Shown here one piece after another: positions 1 through 6,827 of a stretch of DNA of 21,812 nucleotides (position 1 is its first letter; every line of letters starts with the position of its first letter). Both the position numbers and the translations under genes were made by a program. This DNA is from Methylococcaceae bacterium (GTDB lineage Bacteria > Pseudomonadota > Gammaproteobacteria > Methylococcales > Methylomonadaceae), in the NCBI GenBank assembly GCA_947505055.1, contig CANNLO010000041.1, forward strand, positions 1-21,812, read 5' to 3'. Below the pieces are notes generated by a model. That model was not told the origin of the DNA, did no database searches, and worked only from the letters and a program-made list of their open reading frames with translations.

Positions 1-40
1 CGTTTATGGTTGATCTGTTGTTTTTAACCAAAGTAATTTA

Positions 41-78
41 AAAACCACGAAGAAATCATTATTCTTCGTGGTTTTTTT
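41..78. terminator. Bidirectional rho-independent terminator after exbD
   Basis: A 14-bp perfect stem (41-54 with 62-75, core ACCACGAAGAA / TTCTTCGTGGT) encloses a 7-base loop. On the plus strand it runs into seven T (72-78). On the minus strand the A-rich left side gives a T tract. It begins 3 bases beyond the exbD stop codon, so it very likely ends the minus-strand lipoprotein-tonB-exbB-exbD transcript and could also stop a plus-strand transcript entering from outside the window. Confidence 0.88.
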
Positions 79-80
79 GA

Positions 81-491
81 CTATTGTTTAATGGTAACGA
101 ATGCTATTTTAGCGATGCCTGCATGTTGAACCGAGGCCATTACCTCGGCAACCTTTGAATAAACAACATCCTGATCTGCATACAAATGCAGGCCAATTTC
201 AGGATTTCTTTGCATCTCGCCCTTTAATGCAGTTTCCAGGGCTTCAAGGCTTGCAATCGGTAATTTATTCAGCGTAATAACACCTTGCGCATCAATACCC
301 AGTTGCAAAGGTTGTTCCTTAATATCTGCAGTGGTCTCGGCTGTTTTAGGCAAGGTTACATGCACTGACTGTGTTAGTAACGGTGCGGTCACCAGCAAAA
401 TAATGACCAGGACCAGCATCACATCAACCAGGGGCGTGACGTTAATGTCCGCCATTGCTCCGTCGTCTTCAGACTGTGGTTTAAAGGCCAT
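81..491 (-). CDS. exbD: ExbD-type biopolymer transport protein
   Basis: A 136-residue inner-membrane protein of the ExbD/TolR family, which with ExbB forms the proton-driven motor that energises TonB. The N-terminus is short and cytoplasmic (M-A-F-K-P-Q). One membrane helix spans about residues 21-41 and carries the conserved proton-path aspartate D23 in the motif TPLVDVMLVL. The remaining ~95 residues form the periplasmic domain. Length is usual for ExbD. The start has a good ribosome binding site (TAAGGA), which lies across the end of exbB; the exbB stop is only 2 bases upstream, so translation is probably coupled. It is the last gene of the cluster, before the 41-78 terminator. TolR is the main alternative, but no tolA, tolB or pal is nearby and tonB is, which favours ExbD. 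Confidence 0.92.
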   Translation of the reverse strand: MAFKPQSEDDGAMADINVTPLVDVMLVLVIILLVTAPLLTQSVHVTLPKTAETTADIKEQPLQLGIDAQGVITLNKLPIASLEALETALKGEMQRNPEIGLHLYADQDVVYSKVAEVMASVQHAGIAKIAFVTIKQ

Positions 492-493
492 GT

Positions 494-1159
494 TTATTCC
501 TTAACGTTGGCATTCGCACTTGACGCGATATGCATAAAGCTGACAACAAAATTCTCCAAGCCGGCGCGCTGCTGTTTGGCGCGGCGTAAGAAAAAGTTAT
601 AGGCCAGTACGGCCGGAACTGCAACTGCAATACCGATTGCAGTTGCGACCAAGGCGTCGCCAATAGGTCCGGCTACGACGTCCAGACTGGTGGAGCCGCT
701 GGCAGTAATTTCATGCATTGCATGCATAATGCCCAAAACCGTGCCAAATAAACCAACGAATGGCGAAGTACTACCGATGCTAGCCAACAGCGTCAGGCCG
801 CTTTCCATTTTGTGTTGCTCTTGCTGCATTTGTACCAGTAATGAATGCTCAAGCAATTCTTCTGGAATACCACGATATTTAAGGCTTTTCCCGGCAAACT
901 GCTGGCTTTCGCTCATCCAGGCAAAACCTTGTTGGGCAATTCTGGCTTGAGGCCCTTTAGATGCTTCTAGGGGGAGTGTCTTAGCCTGTTCCAGATTTTC
1001 AGCGTCCCAAAATGCCTTGGTAAAGCTCCGGTTATAATAACTGTTCTTGGTAAACTGCCAGATCTTGAAAAGAATCACCGTCCATGTGGCTATAGAAAAA
1101 ACCAGCAAAGCGTATAAAGTACCGTCGATAATAACGGTCGGTGAAATATGATTGGGCAT
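494..1159 (-). CDS. exbB: ExbB-type proton channel (MotA/TolQ/ExbB family)
   Basis: A 221-residue inner-membrane protein and partner of ExbD in the TonB motor. Three membrane helices are visible, at about residues 12-34, 121-147 and 165-190, separated by a cytoplasmic loop; this is the ExbB/TolQ layout. The family signature sits in helices 2 and 3 (GSTSPFVGLFGTVLGI, then GPIGDALVATAIGIAVAVPA). The start is supported by a strong Shine-Dalgarno sequence (AAGGAGAAGG) just upstream. It lies between tonB (68 bases upstream) and exbD (2 bases downstream). That operon order, tonB-exbB-exbD, is typical of dedicated TonB systems attached to a particular receptor. Confidence 0.93.
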   Translation of the reverse strand: MPNHISPTVIIDGTLYALLVFSIATWTVILFKIWQFTKNSYYNRSFTKAFWDAENLEQAKTLPLEASKGPQARIAQQGFAWMSESQQFAGKSLKYRGIPEELLEHSLLVQMQQEQHKMESGLTLLASIGSTSPFVGLFGTVLGIMHAMHEITASGSTSLDVVAGPIGDALVATAIGIAVAVPAVLAYNFFLRRAKQQRAGLENFVVSFMHIASSANANVKE

Positions 1160-1227
1160 TCCCTTCTCCTTGATTATAAAAACTAAAAATTAAATTCATG
1201 GTTGTGTAACCTTGAGTTGGTTACTGT

Positions 1228-2040
1228 TTATCGCGTTAATTTAAATTGCAGTGTTTGCACCGCGCGTTGTTCAACAGCGACACCGTTAACTATTTTTTCT
1301 TTAAATTTCCATTGATTAATCGCATTCAGCGCCGCCTCATCAAAAATTTCAGCAGGTTCTGCCTCAATAACCACAGCATCATCAACGTTACCGCTGGTAG
1401 TAATGGTAAATTCGATTCTAACCCAACCCTCAATGTGGCGATTTGCGGCACGCATTGGATATTTCGGTGGAACGCGTTCCAATGGAATAACACCCGTACT
1501 GATTTTAGGCTCACTACTAACCACCGCAGGAGTTGGTCGACTTACCGGCTGCGAAACTGAAACTGGCGCCGGGATAGCGACGGGCGTTTCCACGACCGGC
1601 TGTGGCTTGGCTAAATCAGCCTGCTTTGGCAGCGCTACCTGCTTGGGAATAACCGGTATTTTTTTCTTGACCGGCGGTTTTACCGGTTCCTTTTTTGGCG
1701 GCTCAGGTTTGGGAGGTTCAGGTTTGGGTGGTGCAGGAGGCGTCACTTCAGCCTTTTGCCCGGGCATTGATACCATGGAAACTTCCATGATCACCAGTTC
1801 TGGCTTTTTGTTGGTATCGGCGGGTTTTAACAGCCAAATAGCCAGCCATCCATGTAGCAGCACCACTAAAGTCAATAGCAATCCTGCCATAAAGCGGGAG
1901 CGCTCATGACCGGTTAACACGGTAAAGGGAGATCTATTTTTCTGCACTAACTGGTTTTCCTCATTTCCCGAACAGTTTAAATTCATGCCATGTTCGTGAC
2001 GGTTAAATGAAAACACGGGAACTATTACGTTTTTAAACAT
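1228..2040 (-). CDS. tonB: TonB energy-transducing protein
   Basis: A 270-residue TonB protein that spans the periplasm and transmits proton-motive force from ExbBD to outer-membrane receptors. An unusually long cytoplasmic N-terminus (about 50 residues) precedes a membrane anchor at about 50-72. A Pro/Lys/Glu-rich spacer follows at about 100-130 (repeats of PKPEPP and KKEPVKPPVKKK), then the C-terminal receptor-contact domain at about 185-270, with the family pattern PPKYPMRAANRHIEGWVRIEF and a WKFK segment near the end. The start is uncertain: neither this ATG nor the next one (M19, at 1986) has a clear Shine-Dalgarno sequence. It lies 30 bases after the BNR lipoprotein gene and before exbB, so the four genes are probably one transcript. 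Confidence 0.9.
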   Translation of the reverse strand: MFKNVIVPVFSFNRHEHGMNLNCSGNEENQLVQKNRSPFTVLTGHERSRFMAGLLLTLVVLLHGWLAIWLLKPADTNKKPELVIMEVSMVSMPGQKAEVTPPAPPKPEPPKPEPPKKEPVKPPVKKKIPVIPKQVALPKQADLAKPQPVVETPVAIPAPVSVSQPVSRPTPAVVSSEPKISTGVIPLERVPPKYPMRAANRHIEGWVRIEFTITTSGNVDDAVVIEAEPAEIFDEAALNAINQWKFKEKIVNGVAVEQRAVQTLQFKLTR

Positions 2041-2070
2041 CGAATGTATTTCATGTCGGGCCGTAGTTAA

Positions 2071-3324
2071 TTATTCAACTAATTTTAACTGAAAAGCCTG
2101 TTGTTGTGTTTTCCAGGAAAGATAAAACTTGCCGTTATCACCGATCAGAAAAGGCTGGTCGCCAGCTTGTGCCGTTTGTGCAATTGACTCTGGCTTGGAC
2201 CAGTTTTTACCGTCATCAGCAGATTTCATTAGTTTAATAACATTATGAGTGCCGTCAAATTCCTGCCAAACCACTCTGACCTGTGAACCTAAAGCCAGCA
2301 CATGCGGATGACTTGCGCCATCATTACCAAACTTAAGTTGCTCGGAAAAGTGTTGTCCGGAATCGGTCGAATAAGCATAAAACAGACCTTGACGGGTAGG
2401 CGAGTTACTAAACCAGACTTCGTGATAAATGCCGGAGGCGGAAATTGACAGACCCGGACCGTGATGTGGGCAGGCATCAATTTTCCAGTTATCCTGGCCA
2501 ACACGCTGGGTATCGCCGGGCGTATTCCAGTCATTAAATTTAATCAGCGCATGATCGCGTATATCGCCGTCAAAAACATGTCGCCAGGAGATAACGGGCG
2601 TGTTGTCAGGCGCTATGTCGGTAGCCAGTCGGCAGCACTCACAAGTATGGGTAGCGATTCTTTGATTAGGATAAAAGTGAGCGCCTCCATCTTTAGACCA
2701 AGTGTAATACAAGGATAAACCTTTAAATTCATGGCCGGCTTTTTTTTCCGCTTCAATGTCACGCGCATCTAGCCAGGCAATAAATATTTCGCCGTTTTTA
2801 CCGATGGCCATGCTATCGAAGCGGTGACGAATTATGTCCACATTGTCGTTGACGGTAACCGGTTCAGAAAAGTGGTTGCCTCCGTCAGTTGAGCGGCTAA
2901 AGCGAATATAAGTACTGCGTTTTTTATCCAGGGTCAGTACCCAGGTTAAGTAAATATTACCCTGTGCGTCCAGCTTCACTTTAGGACGGCTTTCGCCATC
3001 AGCAGCAATTGCTTCAGGTTTTGAGTTAATCAATACGGGCGTAGAAAAGCTAATGCCTTTATCTTTGGACGATTGTACATAAAGGCGATCATTGTTTGCC
3101 CAGGTAATCCATACAACCCCCTGGTTGTCGAAGGCAGAACTAATCGTATCAGCGCATAGATTTACAGGTAATGCTTTTGGATCTGCGCAAACACCTGTTT
3201 TTTCGGGCACATGATGATGCGCCTGTGCTTGCTTGCCATCGGCAGTCGGTTTTACCGTCGCGTCATTTGCACATCCTGATGCTGCCAGCGAAGCAATAAA
3301 TAGGGAAAAGCTTAATATTTTCAT
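2071..3324 (-). CDS. Sialidase-fold (BNR/Asp-box) lipoprotein with Cys/His motifs
   Basis: A 417-residue exported protein with a predicted six-bladed beta-propeller of the sialidase/BNR type. The N-terminus is a signal peptide ending in a lipobox-like ASGC, so C18 is the likely lipid-modified cysteine. Five Asp-box motifs (S-x-D-x-G-x-x-F/W) are seen at about residues 86-94, 144-152, 210-217, 319-326 and 368-375. No claim of sialidase activity is made: BNR propellers are common in non-enzymatic surface proteins, and the catalytic residues of true sialidases were not identified. Striking extras are a His triplet (36-38), C46 and C57, a CECC cluster (C228, C230, C231) and C285-P-H-H (287-288). 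Such residues could bind a metal or form disulfides. The gene is first in the cluster with tonB-exbB-exbD, downstream of a TonB-dependent receptor, so it is probably an accessory of that uptake system. Family call firm, role unknown. Confidence 0.8.
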   Translation of the reverse strand: MKILSFSLFIASLAASGCANDATVKPTADGKQAQAHHHVPEKTGVCADPKALPVNLCADTISSAFDNQGVVWITWANNDRLYVQSSKDKGISFSTPVLINSKPEAIAADGESRPKVKLDAQGNIYLTWVLTLDKKRSTYIRFSRSTDGGNHFSEPVTVNDNVDIIRHRFDSMAIGKNGEIFIAWLDARDIEAEKKAGHEFKGLSLYYTWSKDGGAHFYPNQRIATHTCECCRLATDIAPDNTPVISWRHVFDGDIRDHALIKFNDWNTPGDTQRVGQDNWKIDACPHHGPGLSISASGIYHEVWFSNSPTRQGLFYAYSTDSGQHFSEQLKFGNDGASHPHVLALGSQVRVVWQEFDGTHNVIKLMKSADDGKNWSKPESIAQTAQAGDQPFLIGDNGKFYLSWKTQQQAFQLKLVE

Positions 3325-3426
3325 GAATTAAGTGGAGTAAAGGATAAAAAATATAGATGTAATCGGGAATAAATGTCCATCTACTTGTCTGACTATAACG
3401 GGTATTAATTTATGTTTTTGTAACAA

Positions 3427-3600
3427 TTACACAAGCTCCCTGGTGGTGACAATCTGTGTGCAACCGTGAGATTTGATGTCCTGCAAATCATTTATCCCCA
3501 GTTATCAAATACTCAGCTTTCACTACCTGAGCAATTGCCAGCTAAAAAATCATCATCAGGAGTTGGTCATTGCCCATTCTACCAATTTTGCTGACTTTAA
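3427..3600 (-). pseudogene. Decayed PIN-domain toxin (COG1569-like), C-terminal part
   Basis: Reading the minus strand in three successive frames gives the end of a PIN-family toxin of the COG1569 type. PDDDFL is encoded at about 3543-3560. After a one-base shift come LAIAQVVKAEYLITGDK and, after another one-base shift at GATAAATGATTTG, DLQDIKSHGCTQIVTTRELV followed by a stop at 3427. The family ends characteristically with a D-P-D-D-D block, then A-[DE]-Y-[LI]-[VI]-[TS]-G-D-K-D-L, then an I-V-T-x-[RA]-E-[FL] terminus; all three are present in the right order and spacing. Upstream of PDDD only a doubtful match (SAKLVE) remains, and the N-terminal half and any antitoxin are gone. Two frameshifts within 60 codons mean it cannot make a toxin. 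The exact upstream boundary is uncertain. Confidence 0.65.
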
Positions 3601-3654
3601 GTCTCGCAAAGAAAATAGATGCCGCGAAACGCAAAAAAGCAAAGCTCACTTAAA

Positions 3655-3688
3655 GCAAAAAAGCCGGACTTTCATAAAAAGCTAGGCT
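3655..3688 (-). terminator. Probable terminator of the TonB-dependent receptor gene
   Basis: On the minus strand, AGCC (3685-3688) pairs with GGCT (3662-3665), and inside them CTTT pairs with AAAG across a 3-by-3 internal loop. The hairpin is followed directly by a run of T (A tract at 3655-3662 on the plus strand). It lies about 55 bases after the receptor stop codon. The stem is short and interrupted, so strength is uncertain. Confidence 0.5.
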
Positions 3689-3742
3689 ATTTTGTTTCTA
3701 ACACATCCTTGTGCAGTTTAATGGTTAATAAAAATTTATAAA

Positions 3743-6136
3743 TTAATATTTTAATGAAACGCTTGCATAGTAAGAGCGTTGGGCAAGCGGATTATTCTCA
3801 TAACGATCTTGATCCAAAATATTATCGACGCCTAATGAAAGCGAACTTTTTAATTTTGGATTAATCGGTAAATGAAAAGTCGTTTTAAAATCAACAAAAG
3901 TATATTCGTCAGAACCACTAAAGACATTTGAGATAACATCGTTGTTTTCATAGCGTTGAAAAATATTGCTGCGATAACGAACTCCAGCGGAAGCATCCCA
4001 TACTGGTAGGATATGGTAGGTCGCAGAAGCGTTAGCTTGTAATTTGGGAATGCGCGCCCACTCATTACCGACATAGCGTGTATCTTGATCTTTGGTTATT
4101 TGCTTATTCATGAAGGTTGTATTTGCCATTAAGTCAACAGGCAAGCCAAACACTTCGTTTTGAAGTGCTGTAAATTCAGCCCCTATAGTTTCAGTTTGAC
4201 CGAAGGCTTGAAAAGCGGAAATAGTAGGGCCGCCGTTACTAGGTAATTTATTTACAGATACAATCTCATTATTAACGATGTTATAAAAGAAATTGGCGCG
4301 GAGATAGCCTCTTGGAATATCGTACTGCGTCATGAAATTATGAAAGTATCCATCCTCAGGCCCTAAAGTTGGATCAGCTCTGGTCAGAGCTGCAAAGGTG
4401 TTAGCGTTTGCAAAAAGTTCTTCAGCGACGGGGAAGCGATAGGCTTTTGAAAATGAATAGCGTAAAGTCCAGTTGCCAGGTGAAAACTCTAGTGCCGCTT
4501 TAGGTGAAATGCGCGTAGCTTCACGATCAGCGTAGTTTTGAGTCCTTAACCTTGTTTTAGCATTTAAATAATCATTAAAATGGCCATCAAGAGCCTGCCA
4601 TTGGTCCAGCCTTGCTCCTGCCATAATGCTCCAGTCCGGTATAAATCGCCAATCTAGTTGCGAAAAAATACTGTTGGTTTGCGTTGCGCCCCCACTATCA
4701 TTAACGGCTTGATCACGGTTAGCTAACGTGTAACTATTAGCGTTAAATGTTTTTTGATTAGTGCTGCCATGTACAAATTGATAACCGCCCATAAAGGACA
4801 AATCATCCCGACCCAAGAACTTGTCAGTTGCAAGCTTTAAATCATAGCTGGCCCACCAAGCATTGACGTCTGTAATCTGGCCCTTCCCGTTATTTGCGGG
4901 GTCCAAAGGGCTAAAACTCGAGGCAACGGTCGTATCTTTAAATGGATCGTAATAGCTGGCAGTCGTATCAATTTTCCAATCCTTCGAAATGTTTCCCTTT
5001 AAATTAAGGCCATAATTAAGTGCTTGACGGCTAAGTACGGAATTTCTAAAAGCAGTACCCGGCACATTAAAGTTCTTGCCATCTTGTCTAAAACTACCAC
5101 TATATACTGTCTGCCCTGCCGCGTTTTTCAGCAGACTTAGTGCAGGATTATTGCGATTATCACGTTCTTCATAAGCGATTGTGAAGCGTGCTTGCAAATC
5201 ATCTGTTAAATCATAAGCCGTTTTAAGCTTAAATAAATCGGTAGTAGCGTGTTGCGTGCCGTCATCACCGTAAATAATTCCCAGAACCCCTGATTTATTA
5301 TTCGCATTGTTGGCGTCAACTGGAATTCGTGTTAACTGACCACCTGTCACAACGGTTCTTGTGCCAGGTGCACCTGTGGCTAATGCAGATGTATCGATAG
5401 GATCCATCGGTTGCCCATCATTTTCCAAGTGGTTGTAAGAGGTGTAAATACTGAATTTATCAATACGATCACCACCGGAAAGAAAGGTTCTAAAGCCGCC
5501 TAGTAATTCATTGCGCCCACCTCTATGCATGTCCTGTAGCATGCCGGTTGCATTCATCTGCGCTTCAAATTTTTCTGGCATTTTGGAGTTCAAGTTAATA
5601 ACGCCGCCCATTGAACCTCCGCCGTATTGCGCCGAATAAGGTCCATACAGTACTTCGGCTGATTGGATTTCAGTGGGATCCATCATCGACCATCTGGGCA
5701 CCCCGGAAAAACTGACGTTAACCGGATTATGTAATGGCATGCCATCACCGAACACCATGTTTTGCGCTGTTTGCAAAATATTGGTTCCTCGTATACCCAT
5801 CATCGCATTTTGATCGCCGATGTAGCGTTTACGCATATGTAAACTGGGTGCGTACCTTAGGGTGTCTTCAACAGTGGTTGCATTGACTTTGAGTGCTACA
5901 TCAGCGGCATCAATGGTATAGGTAGGAGTTGACTTAGCGGTATCCGGGAACTTTCTATCGGTTATGTTGCCGTAAGTAACCATGTCCTCACCCTGATATT
6001 TTTCAGGCTTTTGCTTTGTCTGTGTCGGTTGGGTGGCCGTAACTTGTTGTCCATCGGTTTTTTTAACCTTTGTCGGCTCGGCTGCAATTGCGCTGCCCAA
6101 ATAACTCACGCCAAGTAAAAGTAAATATCGCTTCAT
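3743..6136 (-). CDS. TonB-dependent outer-membrane receptor
   Basis: A 797-residue outer-membrane transporter. A signal peptide covers residues 1-19 (cleavage after AIAA). A Lys/Gln/Thr-rich linker follows, with a TonB-box-like segment (EDMVTYGN) at about 50-57. The plug domain spans about 67-190 and includes the family patterns MGIRGTN, VLYGPYSAQYGGGSMGGVINL and the A-E-V-L-Y-G-P motif. The rest is the 22-strand beta-barrel, ending in the usual aromatic C-terminus (YYASVSLKY). Length and architecture are complete. The substrate cannot be read from the sequence. The plug has several Met/His pairs (SLHM, NAMMG, GDGMPLHN, WSMMD), which would suit a metal receptor, but this is only suggestive. 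It faces the same way as, and lies upstream of, its own lipoprotein-tonB-exbB-exbD cluster. The start ATG follows a weak GGAA. Confidence 0.92.
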   Translation of the reverse strand: MKRYLLLLGVSYLGSAIAAEPTKVKKTDGQQVTATQPTQTKQKPEKYQGEDMVTYGNITDRKFPDTAKSTPTYTIDAADVALKVNATTVEDTLRYAPSLHMRKRYIGDQNAMMGIRGTNILQTAQNMVFGDGMPLHNPVNVSFSGVPRWSMMDPTEIQSAEVLYGPYSAQYGGGSMGGVINLNSKMPEKFEAQMNATGMLQDMHRGGRNELLGGFRTFLSGGDRIDKFSIYTSYNHLENDGQPMDPIDTSALATGAPGTRTVVTGGQLTRIPVDANNANNKSGVLGIIYGDDGTQHATTDLFKLKTAYDLTDDLQARFTIAYEERDNRNNPALSLLKNAAGQTVYSGSFRQDGKNFNVPGTAFRNSVLSRQALNYGLNLKGNISKDWKIDTTASYYDPFKDTTVASSFSPLDPANNGKGQITDVNAWWASYDLKLATDKFLGRDDLSFMGGYQFVHGSTNQKTFNANSYTLANRDQAVNDSGGATQTNSIFSQLDWRFIPDWSIMAGARLDQWQALDGHFNDYLNAKTRLRTQNYADREATRISPKAALEFSPGNWTLRYSFSKAYRFPVAEELFANANTFAALTRADPTLGPEDGYFHNFMTQYDIPRGYLRANFFYNIVNNEIVSVNKLPSNGGPTISAFQAFGQTETIGAEFTALQNEVFGLPVDLMANTTFMNKQITKDQDTRYVGNEWARIPKLQANASATYHILPVWDASAGVRYRSNIFQRYENNDVISNVFSGSDEYTFVDFKTTFHLPINPKLKSSLSLGVDNILDQDRYENNPLAQRSYYASVSLKY

Positions 6137-6255
6137 TTCATTTATTCCATTTTGTTATTATTTTAAACATAGGGAAAACCATAAGCATGTTTCTTGCCAT
6201 ATCATTATGTTTGTGAAAATTAAGAAATGAGCTACTACAGAGTTTTATTTTTAAT

Positions 6256-6281
6256 AAATTGTAAACAATGGCTTACAATTT
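6256..6281. promoter_or_regulatory. 9-bp inverted repeat, candidate operator of the receptor gene
   Basis: AAATTGTAA (6256-6264) and TTACAATTT (6273-6281) form a perfect inverted repeat with an 8-base spacer, 120 bases upstream of the receptor start. Half-sites about 17 bases apart centre to centre would suit a dimeric repressor or activator of the TetR, LysR or AraC kind. No regulator gene is adjacent, and the sequence does not match the Fur consensus. Confidence 0.35.
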
Positions 6282-6315
6282 TATTGAAATATATATTTAT
6301 TTATTTTAGTTTAGC

Positions 6316-6515
6316 ATGAAGCTGATATGCGGTGGTGATTAGTGGCTTAAGGAGGTCAAATCCTAATAAAACTATGTTATTTAACACACTTACTACGTTA
6401 AATAACATAGTTTTATTGAACTCCGAGCGAAATGAGGCCGAAATACTTAGTTTTATGCGATCTGGGATAGTATTTAATGGTTCCCCGACCAATCCTGTCA
6501 AAATCGATTGAAAAT
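6316..6515. repeat. Diverged direct repeat, copy 1, with 21-bp palindrome
   Basis: The core is a perfect 21-bp inverted repeat (6365-6385 and 6397-6417; inner part ACTATGTTATTTAAC / GTTAAATAACATAGT) around an 11-base loop. The flanks also match copy 2 in direct orientation, for example AAATACTTAG here against AAATACTAAG, ATGCGATCTGGGATA against ATGCCATCCGGAATA, and CAAAATCGATTGAAAATAAT against TAAAATCGGTTAAAATAAT. The differences are mostly transitions, as in an old duplication. Outer limits are approximate. Confidence 0.7.
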
Positions 6516-6580
6516 AATATATTAAATATACATCAATGATTTATGTGTTTTTTAAATAAATTTTTGTGGGTGGTGCTTTT

Positions 6581-6795
6581 CATGAGCGTGATTTTTGCTT
6601 GCGATAGCAGGTTAAAAGCACTCAATTTCAATAAAACTATGTTATTTAACCTACTTAGTGTGTTAAATAACATAGTTTAATTAGGCTGCAGATAAATCAG
6701 TTCCAAATACTAAGATTCAAGCTTATTTATGCCATCCGGAATAACACTCAAGAACTCACCCCAAACACTTTAAAATCGGTTAAAATAATAAATCT
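6581..6795. repeat. Diverged direct repeat, copy 2, with 21-bp palindrome
   Basis: The core is a 21-bp inverted repeat with one mismatch (6630-6650 and 6662-6682) around an 11-base loop, placed 265 bases from copy 1. Its left arm is identical to that of copy 1 over all 21 bases, while the loop matches the loop of copy 1 better when one of them is reversed (8 of 11 against 6 of 11). The copy ends about 30 bases before the aroG start and so overlaps the expected aroG promoter. Outer limits are approximate. Confidence 0.7.
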
Positions 6796-6827
6796 GACAA
6801 TAATCCTGCGACGGGTTGATAGCTTTC

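Larger units (their letters stand above)
3325..3742. other. 418-base gap between receptor and lipoprotein genes
   Basis: This gap contains no intact gene. A plus-strand reading frame at 3473-3685 is judged spurious. The minus strand shows the remains of a PIN-domain toxin (3427 to about 3600) and a probable terminator of the receptor gene (3655-3688). The promoter of the lipoprotein-tonB-exbBD cluster should lie in 3325-3430, where the minus strand holds a TATAGT hexamer near 3395-3405, but no convincing -35 box at the right spacing was found. Confidence 0.6.
6137..6827. other. 691-base non-coding divergent region between receptor and aroG
   Basis: Transcription diverges here: the receptor gene goes left and aroG goes right, so both promoters must lie inside. 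It holds a 9-bp inverted repeat at 6256-6281 and two diverged direct repeats of about 180-200 bases (roughly 6316-6515 and 6581-6795), each containing a long palindrome. A 66-codon minus-strand frame (6301-6501) overlaps the first palindrome and is not regarded as a gene. No TPP riboswitch, tRNA or convincing Fur box was found. Confidence 0.7.

Noticed and set aside
1403..1909. 168-codon plus-strand frame opposite tonB
   Set aside because: Its Gly/Thr/Ser-rich sequence is the mirror of the Pro/Lys-rich tonB spacer; it is a shadow of tonB.
3473..3685. 70-codon plus-strand frame between the receptor and lipoprotein genes
   Set aside because: It runs antisense over the PIN-domain relic, has no ribosome binding site and shows no protein-like pattern; the relic explains the coding look of the region.
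6301..6501. 66-codon minus-strand frame over the first palindrome
   Set aside because: Most of it is the palindrome and its repeat flanks; no ribosome binding site, and copy 2 of the repeat has no equivalent frame.
6137..6827. TPP riboswitch or Fur box upstream of aroG-thiSG or the receptor
   Set aside because: No CTGAGA/ACCC thi-box arrangement and no convincing match to the 19-bp Fur consensus could be found.
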